Origin: a bacterium
GTDB taxonomy: Bacteria; Verrucomicrobiota; Verrucomicrobiia; Limisphaerales; RI-55
Assembly (NCBI GenBank): GCA_016124235.1
Contig: WGOC01000010.1
Location: 151,578 to 215,577, forward strand
Direction of reading: 5' to 3'
Length of the DNA stretch: 64,000 bases
How positions within the stretch are numbered: position 1 is the first letter of the stretch; each line of letters begins with the position of its first letter. Below, in pieces: positions 1 through 10,082 of this stretch. The notes under the pieces are model-generated. The model was not told the DNA's origin. It ran no database searches and saw only the letters and a program-made list of their open reading frames with translations. A program made the translations under genes and the position numbers.

Positions 1-2
1 CC

Positions 3-623
3 GTCGACGGTGAAGCCGGTCGGGCGGTCTACGTGGCTCGCTCGGCGGATGGCGGAAAAACCTTCGCCCCCGAGATGCGGGCCAATGCGGATCCGACGGG
101 TGCGTGTGGTTGCTGCGGCATGCAGGCGTTTGCCGATCAGCGAGGCCGCTTGTTCCTGCTTTATCGAGCGGCCAATCCGGTCAGTCGCGACATGATGTTG
201 CTCACCTCGCTGGACCAGGGAAAAACGTTCACCGGCGAAAAGGTCAGTTCCTGGATCACGCAATCGTGCCCGATGAGCAGTTCGGCGCTTGCTGAGAACA
301 ACAACCAATTGCTGATCGCCACGGAATCTACCGGTCACGCCGAATGGGTCGCACAAAACGTCGTGACCGATGAACTTTCCAAACGCGTGCCGTTGACGGC
401 GGTACCTTCGAAGCATCCGGCGATCGTGACCAACGACAAAGGCGAAATCCTCGCGGCCTGGGCGGAAGGCGCGGGCTGGGCAAAGGGCGGAACTGTCCAC
501 TGGCAACTGTTCGACTCGGACGGAAAACCGGCCGGAGCGAAGGCCGGTGGCGCAACGTTGCCGGCTTGGAGTTTTCCGGCCGTCGTTTGCCCGGATGGCA
601 CAAACTTCGCCGTGATTTATTAG
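3..623 (+). CDS. Sialidase-like BNR/Asp-box protein, 3' part
   Basis: The reading frame is open from the left edge, so the true start lies outside the window; about 206 C-terminal residues are visible. Two Asp-box motifs (SADGGKTF and SLDQGKTF) mark beta-propeller blades of the sialidase/BNR superfamily. A cysteine-rich stretch (DPTGACGCCG) between them is typical of a secreted sialidase-like subfamily common in Verrucomicrobiota and Planctomycetes. The catalytic Arg/Tyr residues of true sialidases cannot be checked on this fragment, so substrate is unknown. The gene ends with TAG, and a gap of about 100 bases separates it from the next gene on the same strand. Confidence 0.7.
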   Translation, partial: VDGEAGRAVYVARSADGGKTFAPEMRANADPTGACGCCGMQAFADQRGRLFLLYRAANPVSRDMMLLTSLDQGKTFTGEKVSSWITQSCPMSSSALAENNNQLLIATESTGHAEWVAQNVVTDELSKRVPLTAVPSKHPAIVTNDKGEILAAWAEGAGWAKGGTVHWQLFDSDGKPAGAKAGGATLPAWSFPAVVCPDGTNFAVIY

Positions 624-727
624 GCGGCGCGTCACGCGCGAGTGGACCGCGGAATCGTTCTTTCGAATTCGAGACGTGAGTTTGGGCTTCTTAATGAGTC
701 TAATCCGGTCGAGTCTCTCAACTTGTC

Positions 728-2257
728 ATGAACTTTGAGCAGGAAATCGAAACGCTCATCCGCGCGCGCTATCCGATTTTGTATGTCATCTCCAGTGAGG
801 AGATGCGCGTCCAACAGCTCGTGCTCGACATTGCACAACGTAGGCAGAAAAAGGTTTTTGAATGGAGCTGCAGCACTGGAATTGTCCCGGCGGGCGCGTC
901 CATCCAGTCCCAAAAGCATCGCAACCTGGCGACCCGCGATCCGATTGCGGCGCTTGATCAAGTGATTGAACAAGTCGAGCCGGCGATTTTCATTTTCAAG
1001 GATTTTCATCCGTTTCTGGCCCGGCAAAACCACACCGTCATCCGCAAACTCAAGGAGATCGCGCTCCATCTCAAAAACAGTTTCAAGACCATCGTGCTCG
1101 TTTCGCCGGTGATGGAAATTCCAGCCGAGCTGGAAAAAGAAGTCACGGTCCTGAACTTTCCGTTGCCTGATCGCGCGGCCTTGAATGGTTTGCTCGATCA
1201 CATCGTGGAGGACATGAAACAGTTTTCGCAGGTCGATATCGACCTCGACGAAGCCGGTCGGGAACGGTTGATCCAATCGGCCCTTGGCCTGACGATGAAC
1301 GAGGCGGAAAACGTCTTCGCCAAGATCATCGTCAAAGACCAGCGGCTGAGTGGCGAAGACGTGAACGAAGTGTTCGCCGAAAAGCAACAGATCATCCGGA
1401 AGAGCGGTTTGTTGGAATACTATTCGACCGAGGAAAGCTTTGGCAGCATCGGTGGCCTCGGCGTGCTAAAGGATTGGCTTCGCAAACGTTCCCGGGCATT
1501 TGGTGACGACGCGAGACGATTTGGCCTGCCAGCGCCGCGCGGCATTTTGCTGCTCGGCGTGCAAGGTTGCGGCAAGAGTCTGTGCGCCAAAGCGGTTTCC
1601 AGCCAATGGCAGTTGCCGCTGCTCCGCTTCGATATGGGCCGCATGTTCGGAAGCTTTGTCGGCAGCTCGGAGGAAAACGTACGCAAGGCGGTCGCCGTCG
1701 CCGAGTCGGTTGCGCCGGCGATCCTCTGGGTGGACGAAATTGACAAGGCGATGGCCGGCACGCAGAGCTCCGGTCACACGGACGGCGGCACCACCGCGCG
1801 CGTCTTTGGAACGTTTCTGACCTGGCTGTCTGAGAAACAGGCACCTGTATTCGTGGTGGCGACCGCCAACGATATTTCGCAATTGCCGGCCGAACTGCTG
1901 CGCAAAGGTCGCCTCGACGAAATCTTCTTTGTCGACCTTCCCACCGCAGACGAACGCATCGAAATTTTCCGTATCCACCTCGCCAAACGCGGTCGGTTGG
2001 CGGGCGAACTTGCGGAAGAACAGATGCTCCGCCAACTCACCGAAGCCAGCCCAGAATTCAGTGGAGCGGAAATCGAGGAGGCGATTAACAGCGCGCTTTA
2101 CGATGCTTTTGACGCCGGCGTGGACCTCCAGAAGGAACACCTGTTAAATTCCCTTTCCCAAACCGTTCCCCTCGCGCGGACGATGGAGGAAGCCATCGAT
2201 CGCCTGCGCAATTGGGCCGCCGGTCGCGCCCGCAACGCCAGCACGCCCCGCTCATAA
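728..2257 (+). CDS. Ycf46-like AAA ATPase
   Basis: This 509-residue cytoplasmic protein has the layout of the cyanobacterial/plastid Ycf46 family. An N-terminal half of about 240 residues resembles a degenerate nucleotide-binding fold, and a full AAA+ module follows. Walker A is GVQGCGKS (about residues 277-284), Walker B is ILWVDEID (about 331-338), and a typical sensor/arginine-finger segment, [14 protein letters not shown], lies downstream. Family members are implicated in CO2/light acclimation in cyanobacteria; the role outside that group is not settled. It stands alone between a sialidase-like gene and the convergent fumC, so context gives no further hint. The ATG start is followed directly by the family-typical N-terminus. 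Confidence 0.85.
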   Translation: MNFEQEIETLIRARYPILYVISSEEMRVQQLVLDIAQRRQKKVFEWSCSTGIVPAGASIQSQKHRNLATRDPIAALDQVIEQVEPAIFIFKDFHPFLARQNHTVIRKLKEIALHLKNSFKTIVLVSPVMEIPAELEKEVTVLNFPLPDRAALNGLLDHIVEDMKQFSQVDIDLDEAGRERLIQSALGLTMNEAENVFAKIIVKDQRLSGEDVNEVFAEKQQIIRKSGLLEYYSTEESFGSIGGLGVLKDWLRKRSRAFGDDARRFGLPAPRGILLLGVQGCGKSLCAKAVSSQWQLPLLRFDMGRMFGSFVGSSEENVRKAVAVAESVAPAILWVDEIDKAMAGTQSSGHTDGGTTARVFGTFLTWLSEKQAPVFVVATANDISQLPAELLRKGRLDEIFFVDLPTADERIEIFRIHLAKRGRLAGELAEEQMLRQLTEASPEFSGAEIEEAINSALYDAFDAGVDLQKEHLLNSLSQTVPLARTMEEAIDRLRNWAAGRARNASTPRS

Positions 2258-2477
2258 CCGGCGAAAGAACACTATCTTACGTGAGGTAAAGGTGTGGGCC
2301 GATCAACAATTGTCGTCCACGCATTTCCGGTGGGCATATATTCTAATTTAAGCCCGTACGGCGTCGTGGAAGTTCCGTCCGCCCAACATTTCGCAAGTGC
2401 TTCGAAGCCATTGAAGTGGCTTAACCGCCTGAGCCGTTCGAGCAAGGCGCGAAGAACGAACGCCCCCGGTCCAGTCG

Positions 2478-3908
2478 CTATGCCAGCTCCGGCACGACCG
2501 GCTTCTGGCCGATCATCTTGGCGGGCACAACCCATTGATCGAATTGCTCGCTCGTCAGCAGGCCCAGTTCGATCGCGGCTTCGCGGAGCGTTTTGTTTTC
2601 CTTGTGCGCCTTTTTGGCAATCTTCGCCGCGTTTTCGTAGCCGATGTGCGTGTTGAGTGACGTGACCAGCATCAGCGAGTTTTCCAAATGCTTCTGGATG
2701 AACGGCCGGTTCGGCTCAAGGCCGACGATGCAATGGTCGTTGAATGACTCACACGCGTCGCCCAGGTTCCGCGCGGCCATCAGGAAATTGAAAATCATCA
2801 CCGGCTTGAACACGTTCAGTTCGAATTGACCATTCATGCCGCCGACGGTAATCGCCGCATCATTGCCGACGACCTGCGCGCACACCATCGTCATCGCCTC
2901 GCACTGCGTTGGGTTCACCTTGCCAGGCATGATCGAGGAACCAGGCTCGTTCTCGGGAATCAGGATTTCGCCGATACCACTGCGCGGTCCGGAAGAAAGC
3001 ATGCGGACGTCGTTGGCGATCTTCATCAAACTCACCGCCAATGTCTTGAGCGCGCCCGAGGACTCGACAATCGCGTCGTGCGAAGCGAGCGATTCAAATT
3101 TGTTCGGTGCCGTAATAAAGGGATGCCCGGCAAGTTCAGCAATCTTCTTCGCGACCTTTTCCGCGAAACCAGGCGGCGTGTTCAGGCCGGTGCCGACGGC
3201 TGTTCCGCCGAGTGCCAGTTCAGAAAGATGGGCGAGCGAATTTTTGATCGCGCGAATGCCGTGATCGAGTTGCGCGACGTATCCGGATAATTCCTGACCA
3301 AGCGTCAACGGAGTAGCATCCATGAAATGCGTGCGGCCGATTTTGACGACGTCCATGAATTCGCGTGCCTTGGCGGCCAACGTTTGACGCAGCTTCTTCA
3401 CCTTGGGCAACGTCACCTTCACCACCATGTCGTACGCGGCGATGTGCATCGCGGTGGGGAATGTGTCGTTCGACGATTGTGATTTGTTCACGTCGTCGTT
3501 CGGGTGAATGAACTTCTTCGCGTCGTCGAGTTTGCCGCCGTTCAGCACGTGGGCGCGGTTGGCGACAACCTCATTCAAATTCATGTTCGACTGCGTGCCG
3601 GAACCGGTCTGCCAAACCACGAGCGGAAACTGATCATCGAGTTTGCCCGCGAGAATCTCGTCGCACACTTTGGCGATCAGTTCCGCTTTTTCCCTGGGCA
3701 ACACCCCGCAGTCGAGATTTGTCAGCGCGGCCGCCTTTTTCAAAATGGCAAACGCCTGAATAATTTCGCGCGGCATTGTCTGTCCGCCAATCTTGAAATT
3801 GTTGCGGCTGCGTTCGGTCTGGGCGCCCCAATACTTTTCGGCGGGCACTTTCACCTCGCCCATCGTATCGTGTTCAATCCGGAAATTCGTGTTCATCGTG
3901 TCGCTCAT
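2478..3908 (-). CDS. fumC: Class II fumarate hydratase
   Basis: The gene encodes 476 residues, close to the usual 460-470 of FumC. It interconverts fumarate and L-malate in the TCA cycle in the cytoplasm and needs no iron-sulfur cluster. The superfamily signature [13 protein letters not shown] lies at about residue 322, and the conserved [14 protein letters not shown] and [14 protein letters not shown] segments that build the active site are present. Two in-frame ATG codons (3908 and 3896) are possible starts; the first is used here. It is monocistronic and converges on the Ycf46-like gene, with about 220 bases between them in which no structure was recognised. Aspartase and adenylosuccinate lyase share the signature, but overall similarity is to FumC. 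Confidence 0.95.
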   Translation of the reverse strand: MSDTMNTNFRIEHDTMGEVKVPAEKYWGAQTERSRNNFKIGGQTMPREIIQAFAILKKAAALTNLDCGVLPREKAELIAKVCDEILAGKLDDQFPLVVWQTGSGTQSNMNLNEVVANRAHVLNGGKLDDAKKFIHPNDDVNKSQSSNDTFPTAMHIAAYDMVVKVTLPKVKKLRQTLAAKAREFMDVVKIGRTHFMDATPLTLGQELSGYVAQLDHGIRAIKNSLAHLSELALGGTAVGTGLNTPPGFAEKVAKKIAELAGHPFITAPNKFESLASHDAIVESSGALKTLAVSLMKIANDVRMLSSGPRSGIGEILIPENEPGSSIMPGKVNPTQCEAMTMVCAQVVGNDAAITVGGMNGQFELNVFKPVMIFNFLMAARNLGDACESFNDHCIVGLEPNRPFIQKHLENSLMLVTSLNTHIGYENAAKIAKKAHKENKTLREAAIELGLLTSEQFDQWVVPAKMIGQKPVVPELA

Positions 3909-4092
3909 GGAGGCGCGAGTGTAGCGTTGGTCAGGGCCGGTTCAAGTGCCAACGTTTTGCGCAGATTGGGAATCGTCCGCCGCAATTTGGCGCACTGAAT
4001 GACCGCCAATGCGATGGTTGCCCAGATCGGAATGACGCAGGCTGGCCGGCGCGGATCAAGCTGCTTGGCCGTTTATCCACTCTCTTTCGACT

Positions 4093-5385
4093 TTATCCGA
4101 ACTGCCGAAACAAGTCTTCCGTCGGCCATTCCTCGACGGCGTTGGCGGCGCGATGCATCGCGGGGTCGATTTCGATGTCAGGGAGTTTGGGATCGTTGCT
4201 GCGTTGATTGAACAAGACGGCCCAGCTCAATCCATCCCAACGACGCACGAGCAGTGTGTTCGTGCCTGGGAGGCTGCCGGTATGCCAGTAGTTCGCCTTG
4301 CCAGGATGGTTCTTGATCGGACGCACGGACCAGCCGAGGCCGTAAAACGCGTCGTCCAGTTCGCCGGATTTCATTCGCGACACGGGCGGCGCGGGCGGCT
4401 CGTAGAGTTGCTCCAAAATGTTTGGTTTCAACAACGAACTCTTTGCCGGATCGTCCAACGCCGCGGCAAAGCGCGCGAGATCGACCGCGCTGGCGATCCA
4501 ACCACCGTGCGCATCCATCGCTTCGAGATCGAATCCGCCGTACGGCACCGGCACTTTCCCGGGTTGGCTGGCGAAAACTGTGCGAACCGTTCGATCACCC
4601 GGCGTGTAATATCGCACCTCGCCCGGTGCCTGCAGGCCATCCAATGTCCGTCCGACGCGCATTCGTTTCACTCCGATTGGCGCGAGCACGGACTCTTTGA
4701 CGAACTGTTCGTAGTTCTGCTCGCTGACCTTTTCGATCACTCGACCAAGCACGCAGTAGCCGAAATTCGAATAGGCGTATCGTTGACCGGGATCGAAATC
4801 CAAAGGCACGCCGAGCATGCAGCGAATCACCATTTGCGCGGTGGCCGGCGGCTCTTGTCCCAGTTCCCGCGCGAAGTCAATGGAACGAAACATCGGGTCG
4901 AAACTCTGATCGCGATTCCAGCCGCCGGTGTGATGCAGACATTCGCGAATCGTAATCTGATGCAGTCGCGGATCTGGTTTTGCCCCGGCAGCCAGGTGAG
5001 GTTTCAGATCGATGAAATCAAAGGCCTTGTCGTCGAGTTGGAGTTTGCCCTGTTCGACCAACTTCATCAGCGCGACCGCCGTGAATGGTTTCGACAGGCT
5101 CGCAATGCGAAACAACGAAGTCGGTTCGACGGGCAACTTGTTTTCCTTGTCCGCCCATCTATACCCGCGCGCATAAATGAGTTTTCCATCCTTGACCACC
5201 GCAAGCGCGCCACCGGGAACGTTGCGCGGCTTCATGAACGCCTCGATCTCGCGATCGAACGGTTCCATCCGCGAATCGATTTTCGCTGGCTCGGCTGCGA
5301 AAACATGGGGAATCGCCGCAACCAGCGTCACACCGGCACCTGTTCGACCGAGAAATCGGCGGCGGGTAAATCTCGCAAAACGCAT
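4093..5385 (-). CDS. Tat-exported serine beta-lactamase/esterase-like hydrolase
   Basis: From the chosen ATG the product is 430 residues. It begins MRFARFTRRRFLG followed by a hydrophobic stretch, a twin-arginine signal, so it is likely exported folded. The class C beta-lactamase/penicillin-binding fold is shown by SxxK (SLSK, residues 96-99) and the YSN motif (205-207). Such proteins include esterases, D-aminopeptidases and carboxypeptidases as well as true AmpC enzymes, and the sequence does not decide between them. The open frame extends upstream to 5493, but the extra residues would precede the Tat motif and fall in repeat-like DNA, so ATG at 5385 is preferred. It is divergent from the sugar-binding lipoprotein gene. 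Confidence 0.85.
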   Translation of the reverse strand: MRFARFTRRRFLGRTGAGVTLVAAIPHVFAAEPAKIDSRMEPFDREIEAFMKPRNVPGGALAVVKDGKLIYARGYRWADKENKLPVEPTSLFRIASLSKPFTAVALMKLVEQGKLQLDDKAFDFIDLKPHLAAGAKPDPRLHQITIRECLHHTGGWNRDQSFDPMFRSIDFARELGQEPPATAQMVIRCMLGVPLDFDPGQRYAYSNFGYCVLGRVIEKVSEQNYEQFVKESVLAPIGVKRMRVGRTLDGLQAPGEVRYYTPGDRTVRTVFASQPGKVPVPYGGFDLEAMDAHGGWIASAVDLARFAAALDDPAKSSLLKPNILEQLYEPPAPPVSRMKSGELDDAFYGLGWSVRPIKNHPGKANYWHTGSLPGTNTLLVRRWDGLSWAVLFNQRSNDPKLPDIEIDPAMHRAANAVEEWPTEDLFRQFG

Positions 5386-5479
5386 AACCGTTTGTGGCGG
5401 GAAGCGGGCGCTTGCGCAAGTGGGAGAATTAGTGGCAACCATCATCGATTGGGAAATTGAGTTGTCCGCGGCCGGCGAT

Positions 5480-5540
5480 GGGAACGGCGGCACGCCTGCC
5501 GCGAATACGCGGGTTGGGCGGCAGGAGTCCCGCCCTTCCG
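5480..5540. repeat. GC-rich double-palindrome repeat
   Basis: Two adjacent hairpin-forming segments lie between the divergent hydrolase and sugar-binding protein genes. The first has arms GCGGCA/TGCCGC (around 5488-5503), the second arms GGGCGG/CCGCCC around a short loop (5516-5535). The pair resembles the other two-arm palindromic elements of this window in architecture but not in sequence. It also creates a misleading upstream extension of the lipoprotein reading frame. Confidence 0.45.
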
Positions 5541-5618
5541 AACACCCACACTCGCGTCATTGCAGTTGAGCGTTCGTTTGTGATTGGGCATGATCCGCGA
5601 ATCCAATTGTCCAACTGT

Positions 5619-6644
5619 ATGACCAAGATGAAGATTCTTTCTGCTCTCACTCTGTCCATTGGTGTCGCCCTGCTCGCTGGATGCAAGCCCTCCGATAACG
5701 GCACATCACAGTCTTCGACGCAGCCCACCGGCGGAAAGAAACTAATGATCGCCTTCATGCCCAAGTCCAAGGGCAACGCGTATTTTGTCTCGTGCAAACA
5801 AGGCGCCGACGAAGCCGCGAAGGATCTGGGTGTCGATCTGATTTTTGACGGGCCGACCACACCCGATCCTGCAAAACAAAACGAGATCATCGAAAACTGG
5901 ATCACGCTCGGCGTCGATGCGATCGCGGTCGCTTGCGAAAATCGCGACGGTATTTCGACCGCGTTGCGCAAGGCGCAGGACAAGGGCGTCAAGGTCGTCA
6001 CCTACGATGCCGACGCCCAACCGGACGCGCGTTCGTTCTTTGTGAATCAGGCGACCGTCGAAGGCATCGGCGACACGCTGGTTGACGAAGCGGCGCGGCT
6101 GCTCAACGGCAAGGGCGAGTATGCGATCATCACTGCCAGTTTGACCGCCGGCAACATGATCGCCTGGCAGCAGGCGATCGAGAAACGCAACGCGGAAAAA
6201 TATCCCGACCTCAAACGCGTCGCGCTCCGTCCGTGCGATGATTTGAAGGACAAAGCGCAACAGGAGGCGACCACATTGCTGAGCGCGTATCCGAATTTGA
6301 AATTGATCATGGCGATCTGTTCGCCGGCGGTGCCGGGCGCGGCCGAGGCGATCAAGCAAGCTGGCAAGGCCGGCCAAGTGAAGTTGATCGGGCTCGGTCT
6401 GCCGAATGAGAACAAGGCCTACGTCAACTCCGGCGTGACCGACACGGTGATTCTATGGAAGACGGTCGACCTCGGTTACCTCGCGGTCGAGGCGGCGACA
6501 GCGCTCGCGAAGGGCGAATTGAAACGCGGCGACACCGTTTTCAAATCGCGCAAGCTGGGAGACATCAAGATCGATGGCGACAACATCCTGCTCGGCAAGC
6601 CGTTCAAGTTCACGAAGGAGAACATCAACCAGTTCGATTTCTAA
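5619..6644 (+). CDS. RhaS-type sugar-binding lipoprotein of an ABC transporter
   Basis: This 341-residue periplasmic-binding-protein family 1 (ribose/rhamnose class) lipoprotein starts MTKMKILS and has a lipobox LLAGC, so it is probably anchored by its N-terminal cysteine outside the inner membrane. The mature part has the fold typical of CUT2 sugar-binding proteins (IAFMPKSKGNAYF near the start, DAIAVACENRDGI, GLGLPNENKAYV). The end, ENINQFDF, and overall pattern match rhamnose-binding RhaS proteins as I recall them. No permease or ATPase gene is beside it, but the rhamnose isomerase/ABC transporter operon at 44.1-49.2 kb lacks a binding protein. The frame is open upstream to 5457, but the lipobox fixes the start at ATG 5619 (or 5628). 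Confidence 0.8.
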   Translation: MTKMKILSALTLSIGVALLAGCKPSDNGTSQSSTQPTGGKKLMIAFMPKSKGNAYFVSCKQGADEAAKDLGVDLIFDGPTTPDPAKQNEIIENWITLGVDAIAVACENRDGISTALRKAQDKGVKVVTYDADAQPDARSFFVNQATVEGIGDTLVDEAARLLNGKGEYAIITASLTAGNMIAWQQAIEKRNAEKYPDLKRVALRPCDDLKDKAQQEATTLLSAYPNLKLIMAICSPAVPGAAEAIKQAGKAGQVKLIGLGLPNENKAYVNSGVTDTVILWKTVDLGYLAVEAATALAKGELKRGDTVFKSRKLGDIKIDGDNILLGKPFKFTKENINQFDF

Positions 6645-6870
6645 AACCCGAAGTCTTCGTTGGATTTCAAAGCGGCAAACTGCCCAAACGTTAGCGTTGA
6701 TGTTTGAGATTCAACGCCTTGCCGCTGGGATTCTCCGAGATTCTGCTGAATGTCCTTTGGCCCGTGCTCGTTAAATATAGGATGGCTTTGCGCAATTGCC
6801 GGGGGCGTTCGTGTTGTTTATTTTCGCTCCACAGCACTTGTTCATCAACCGCCATGCCCGTTGATTTGCC

Positions 6871-9800
6871 ATGTTTAGATCGCTCTGCATTCCAATTACG
6901 GCTTTCTGCCTGACGCTGACCGCGATTCCCAAAGGCACCGCCAAAACTGTCGATTTCAACAACGACATCCGGCCGATCCTGTCCGACAACTGCTTCGCCT
7001 GCCACGGTCCGGACGAAAAGCACCGCAAGGCCAAACTCCGCCTAGATACCCAAGACGGAATGCTCGCCAAGCACGACGATGGCTTCGCCGTCGTGCCCGG
7101 AAAACCCGACGACAGCCAGCTTGTTTACCGCATCACGACAACCGATGAAGACGACCACATGCCGCCGAAGGAATCCGGCAAGGCATTGACCAGCGAGCAG
7201 ATCGCCAAATTGAAGCAATGGATTACCGAAGGCGCCAAGTGGGAACAGCTCTGGTCGTTTGTCCCGGTCCACAAGCCGGAGATTCCGGAAGTCCAGGACG
7301 CGGTGGTTCGCAATCCGATCGACGCATTCATCGTGAAACGCCTGCAAAAGGAAGGGCTGAAACAGTCGCCGCAAGCGGATCGCGAAACACTGATCCGCCG
7401 AGTGACGTTTGACCTCACGGGCCTGCCACCGACGCCGGAGGAAGTGGATTCATTCGTGAAGGACAAAGACCCGAATGCGTACGAAAACTTGGTCGACCGA
7501 TTACTCGCTTCGAAACGTTACGGCGAACACGTGGGACGTTTCTGGCTGGACGCCGCCCGCTACGGCGACACTCACGGTTTACATTTGGATAACTACCGCG
7601 AGATCTGGCCGTACCGCGACTGGGTCGTGCGTGCGTTCAACAAGAATGAACCCTACAACGATTTTCTGGTCGATCAGCTCGCGGGTGATCTGCTGCCCAA
7701 TCCGACCCGGGACCAATTGATCGCGACCGGTTTCATTCGTTGTCATCCCACCACGAGCGAAGGCGGCTCGATCGAGGAAGAGGTTTACGTTCGCAATGTC
7801 GATGAGCGCGTCATCACCATGGGCACCGTGGGTTTGGGTCTCACTTTCGAGTGCACTCGTTGTCATGATCACAAGTTTGACCCGCTGACGCAGAAGGATT
7901 TCTTTTCGATGTTTGCCTTCTTCAACAACCTCGATGGACCCGCGCTCGACGGCAATCGCAAAGACCCCGCTCCGGTCATCCAGGTCCCAAGTCCGGAACA
8001 GGAGGCGAAACTAGCGGCGCTCGACAAACAAATCGGTGACTTCGAAACGAAGCTGAAATCGCCCTGGCCGGAAGTGGATCAACTTCAGGTCGCCTGGGAA
8101 AAGAACGTTCGCAAAAGCTTCGAAAAGGTGGCCAATCGGGAATCCTCGGGTGGCAATTTTCAGAGCGCGAAATTCACTGCCGACTATCTGGAGGCGGAGG
8201 GATTGGAGGCCGATATCTTTGAGGCGGACGGTTTTTCCGCGCAGGATTTCAAGGCGGATTTCATCACCGCCCGTCATGTGAAGGCCGAGAACCTCAGAGC
8301 GAAGGTCGTGAACACCCAACCGCAGGATACCAACGCGGAGCTGGCGGCCATTTCGCTGGGCGATTGGTACACGGTCGGCCCGTTCAACGACGTGGAACGT
8401 TATCTGAAAAGTGCCAATCATGGACCCGAAGGCAAGCCGATCAACCTGGAAGATGAATTCAAAACTGCGACCGGTGAAAAACTGAAATGGAAGAAGCGAA
8501 CCGACTGGGCCGATGGGAAAACGCAGAACGACTTACCCGGCGACTTTGCTGCGAACTTCATCTATCGCCGGATCGAATCTCCCAAAGCACAAAAAATCAA
8601 AGTGTCACTCGGCAGCGACGACGGCATCCGCGTGTATCTCAACGGCAAACGGCTGCTGGCCAAATATGATACTCGAGGCGTGGCTCCGGATCAGGACATT
8701 ATCGACCTGCCGCTCAAGCAGGGCAGCAACGATCTCCTGATCAAGATCATCAATCTGGGTGGCGCGAGTGGTTATTATTTCGCGTTGAAATCGGATGTGA
8801 AGGCGATCCCGGAAGCCGTCTTCCAGATCGCCAGCACCGCCGAGGACAAGCTGACGGACGATCAACACACGCAAATGCGGGACTACTTCCGCAACCAGGT
8901 TTCTGACTATCCAGAGCTGGTCCAGTTGCACGCAGATTTGAAGAAAGCCCGCGACGAACGCAATGAACTCGACCGCCAGGTTCCCACGACGCTCGTGTTC
9001 AAGGAGCGCAAGGAACTGAAACCCGCCTACATTCTCAAGCGCGGTGAATATGATCAACGCGGCGCCGAGGTCACGCGAGCGACGCCGGTTTCTCTGCCAC
9101 CAATGGACCCCGACCTGCCCAAGAATCGACTCGGTCTGGCAAAGTGGCTGACCAACAAGAATCATCCGCTCACGTCGCGTGTCGAAGTCAACCGGCTTTG
9201 GCTACAGTTCTTCGGCACCGGCATTGTCAAAACGGCCGAGGACTTTGGCTCGCAGGGCGAACCGCCGTCGCATCCGCAATTGCTCGACTGGCTGGCGGCG
9301 CAATTCATGGACGATGGCTGGGACATCAAGCAGACGGTTCGCCGGATTGTTCTTTCTGCGACCTACCGGCAGTCGTCGAAAGTCACGCCGGCCATGCATC
9401 AAAGAGATCCCGAGAATCGCTTGCTCGCCCGCGGTCCGCGATTCCGGCTCGATGCCGAAATGCTGCGCGATCAGGCGTTGTACGTGAGCGGCATGCTGGT
9501 GGACAAGATGGGCGGGCCAAGCGTTAAGCCGCCGCAGCCGGATGGACTGTGGTCGGCCGTCGGCTACAGCGGATCAAATACCGTTCGCTTCAAGGCGGAC
9601 GAAGGTCCGGACAAGGTGCACCGGCGAACGCTCTACACGTTCATCAAGCGAACGGCGCCGCCGCCGGAATTGAGCACGTTTGATGCGCCCGATCGCGAGT
9701 CCTGCACCGTTCGGCGCGAACGGACGGACACACCGTTGCAGGCGTTGTTGCTGATGAACGATCCGCAATACGTCGAAGCCGCCCGGGCGCTGGCGCAACG

Positions 9801-10077
9801 CAGTTGGCACGAAGGCGGCGAAACGGACGCGCAACGCGCCGCCCGGATGTACAAGCTCGCCACGTGTCGTGATGCGTCTCCGGAGGAAGTCAAGGAGCTG
9901 GTGACCTCGTATCAGGACGAATGGAAGCACTACCAAAAATCACCCGAAAAGGCCGGCGAGCTTCTCGCCGTCGGCAGTTACCCCGTCGACAAATCGATCG
10001 ATCCCATGCAGCTCGCCGCTTGGACGGTGACGGCCAACATGGTGTTGAACCTCGATGAAGTCATCATGAAGGATTGA
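6871..10077 (+). CDS. Cytochrome-like/DUF1549/DUF1553 protein with inserted sugar-binding-like domain
   Basis: The product is 1068 residues with an N-terminal signal peptide. A planctomycete cytochrome C-type domain follows, with a single haem motif in [15 protein letters not shown]1549 comes next ([12 protein letters not shown] to about residue 350), then a linker, a beta-sandwich module starting near GDWYTVGPF (about 490-640) that resembles carbohydrate-binding/PA14-like domains, and finally DUF1553 ([20 protein letters not shown] onward). This family is abundant in Planctomycetes and Verrucomicrobiota, is exported, and is usually linked to polysaccharide use; its biochemical role is unproven. 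The downstream DUF1501 gene starts within a few bases, the usual pairing. Residues about 431-480 form a strict five-residue periodic segment, described under findings. Confidence 0.9.
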   Translation: MFRSLCIPITAFCLTLTAIPKGTAKTVDFNNDIRPILSDNCFACHGPDEKHRKAKLRLDTQDGMLAKHDDGFAVVPGKPDDSQLVYRITTTDEDDHMPPKESGKALTSEQIAKLKQWITEGAKWEQLWSFVPVHKPEIPEVQDAVVRNPIDAFIVKRLQKEGLKQSPQADRETLIRRVTFDLTGLPPTPEEVDSFVKDKDPNAYENLVDRLLASKRYGEHVGRFWLDAARYGDTHGLHLDNYREIWPYRDWVVRAFNKNEPYNDFLVDQLAGDLLPNPTRDQLIATGFIRCHPTTSEGGSIEEEVYVRNVDERVITMGTVGLGLTFECTRCHDHKFDPLTQKDFFSMFAFFNNLDGPALDGNRKDPAPVIQVPSPEQEAKLAALDKQIGDFETKLKSPWPEVDQLQVAWEKNVRKSFEKVANRESSGGNFQSAKFTADYLEAEGLEADIFEADGFSAQDFKADFITARHVKAENLRAKVVNTQPQDTNAELAAISLGDWYTVGPFNDVERYLKSANHGPEGKPINLEDEFKTATGEKLKWKKRTDWADGKTQNDLPGDFAANFIYRRIESPKAQKIKVSLGSDDGIRVYLNGKRLLAKYDTRGVAPDQDIIDLPLKQGSNDLLIKIINLGGASGYYFALKSDVKAIPEAVFQIASTAEDKLTDDQHTQMRDYFRNQVSDYPELVQLHADLKKARDERNELDRQVPTTLVFKERKELKPAYILKRGEYDQRGAEVTRATPVSLPPMDPDLPKNRLGLAKWLTNKNHPLTSRVEVNRLWLQFFGTGIVKTAEDFGSQGEPPSHPQLLDWLAAQFMDDGWDIKQTVRRIVLSATYRQSSKVTPAMHQRDPENRLLARGPRFRLDAEMLRDQALYVSGMLVDKMGGPSVKPPQPDGLWSAVGYSGSNTVRFKADEGPDKVHRRTLYTFIKRTAPPPELSTFDAPDRESCTVRRERTDTPLQALLLMNDPQYVEAARALAQRSWHEGGETDAQRAARMYKLATCRDASPEEVKELVTSYQDEWKHYQKSPEKAGELLAVGSYPVDKSIDPMQLAAWTVTANMVLNLDEVIMKD

Positions 10078-10082
10078 AAGCC

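Noticed and set aside
4153..5460. Long plus-strand open frame opposite the beta-lactamase-like gene
   Set aside because: It has no domain character and mirrors the codon bias of the real gene; the minus strand has Tat signal, SxxK and YSN motifs.
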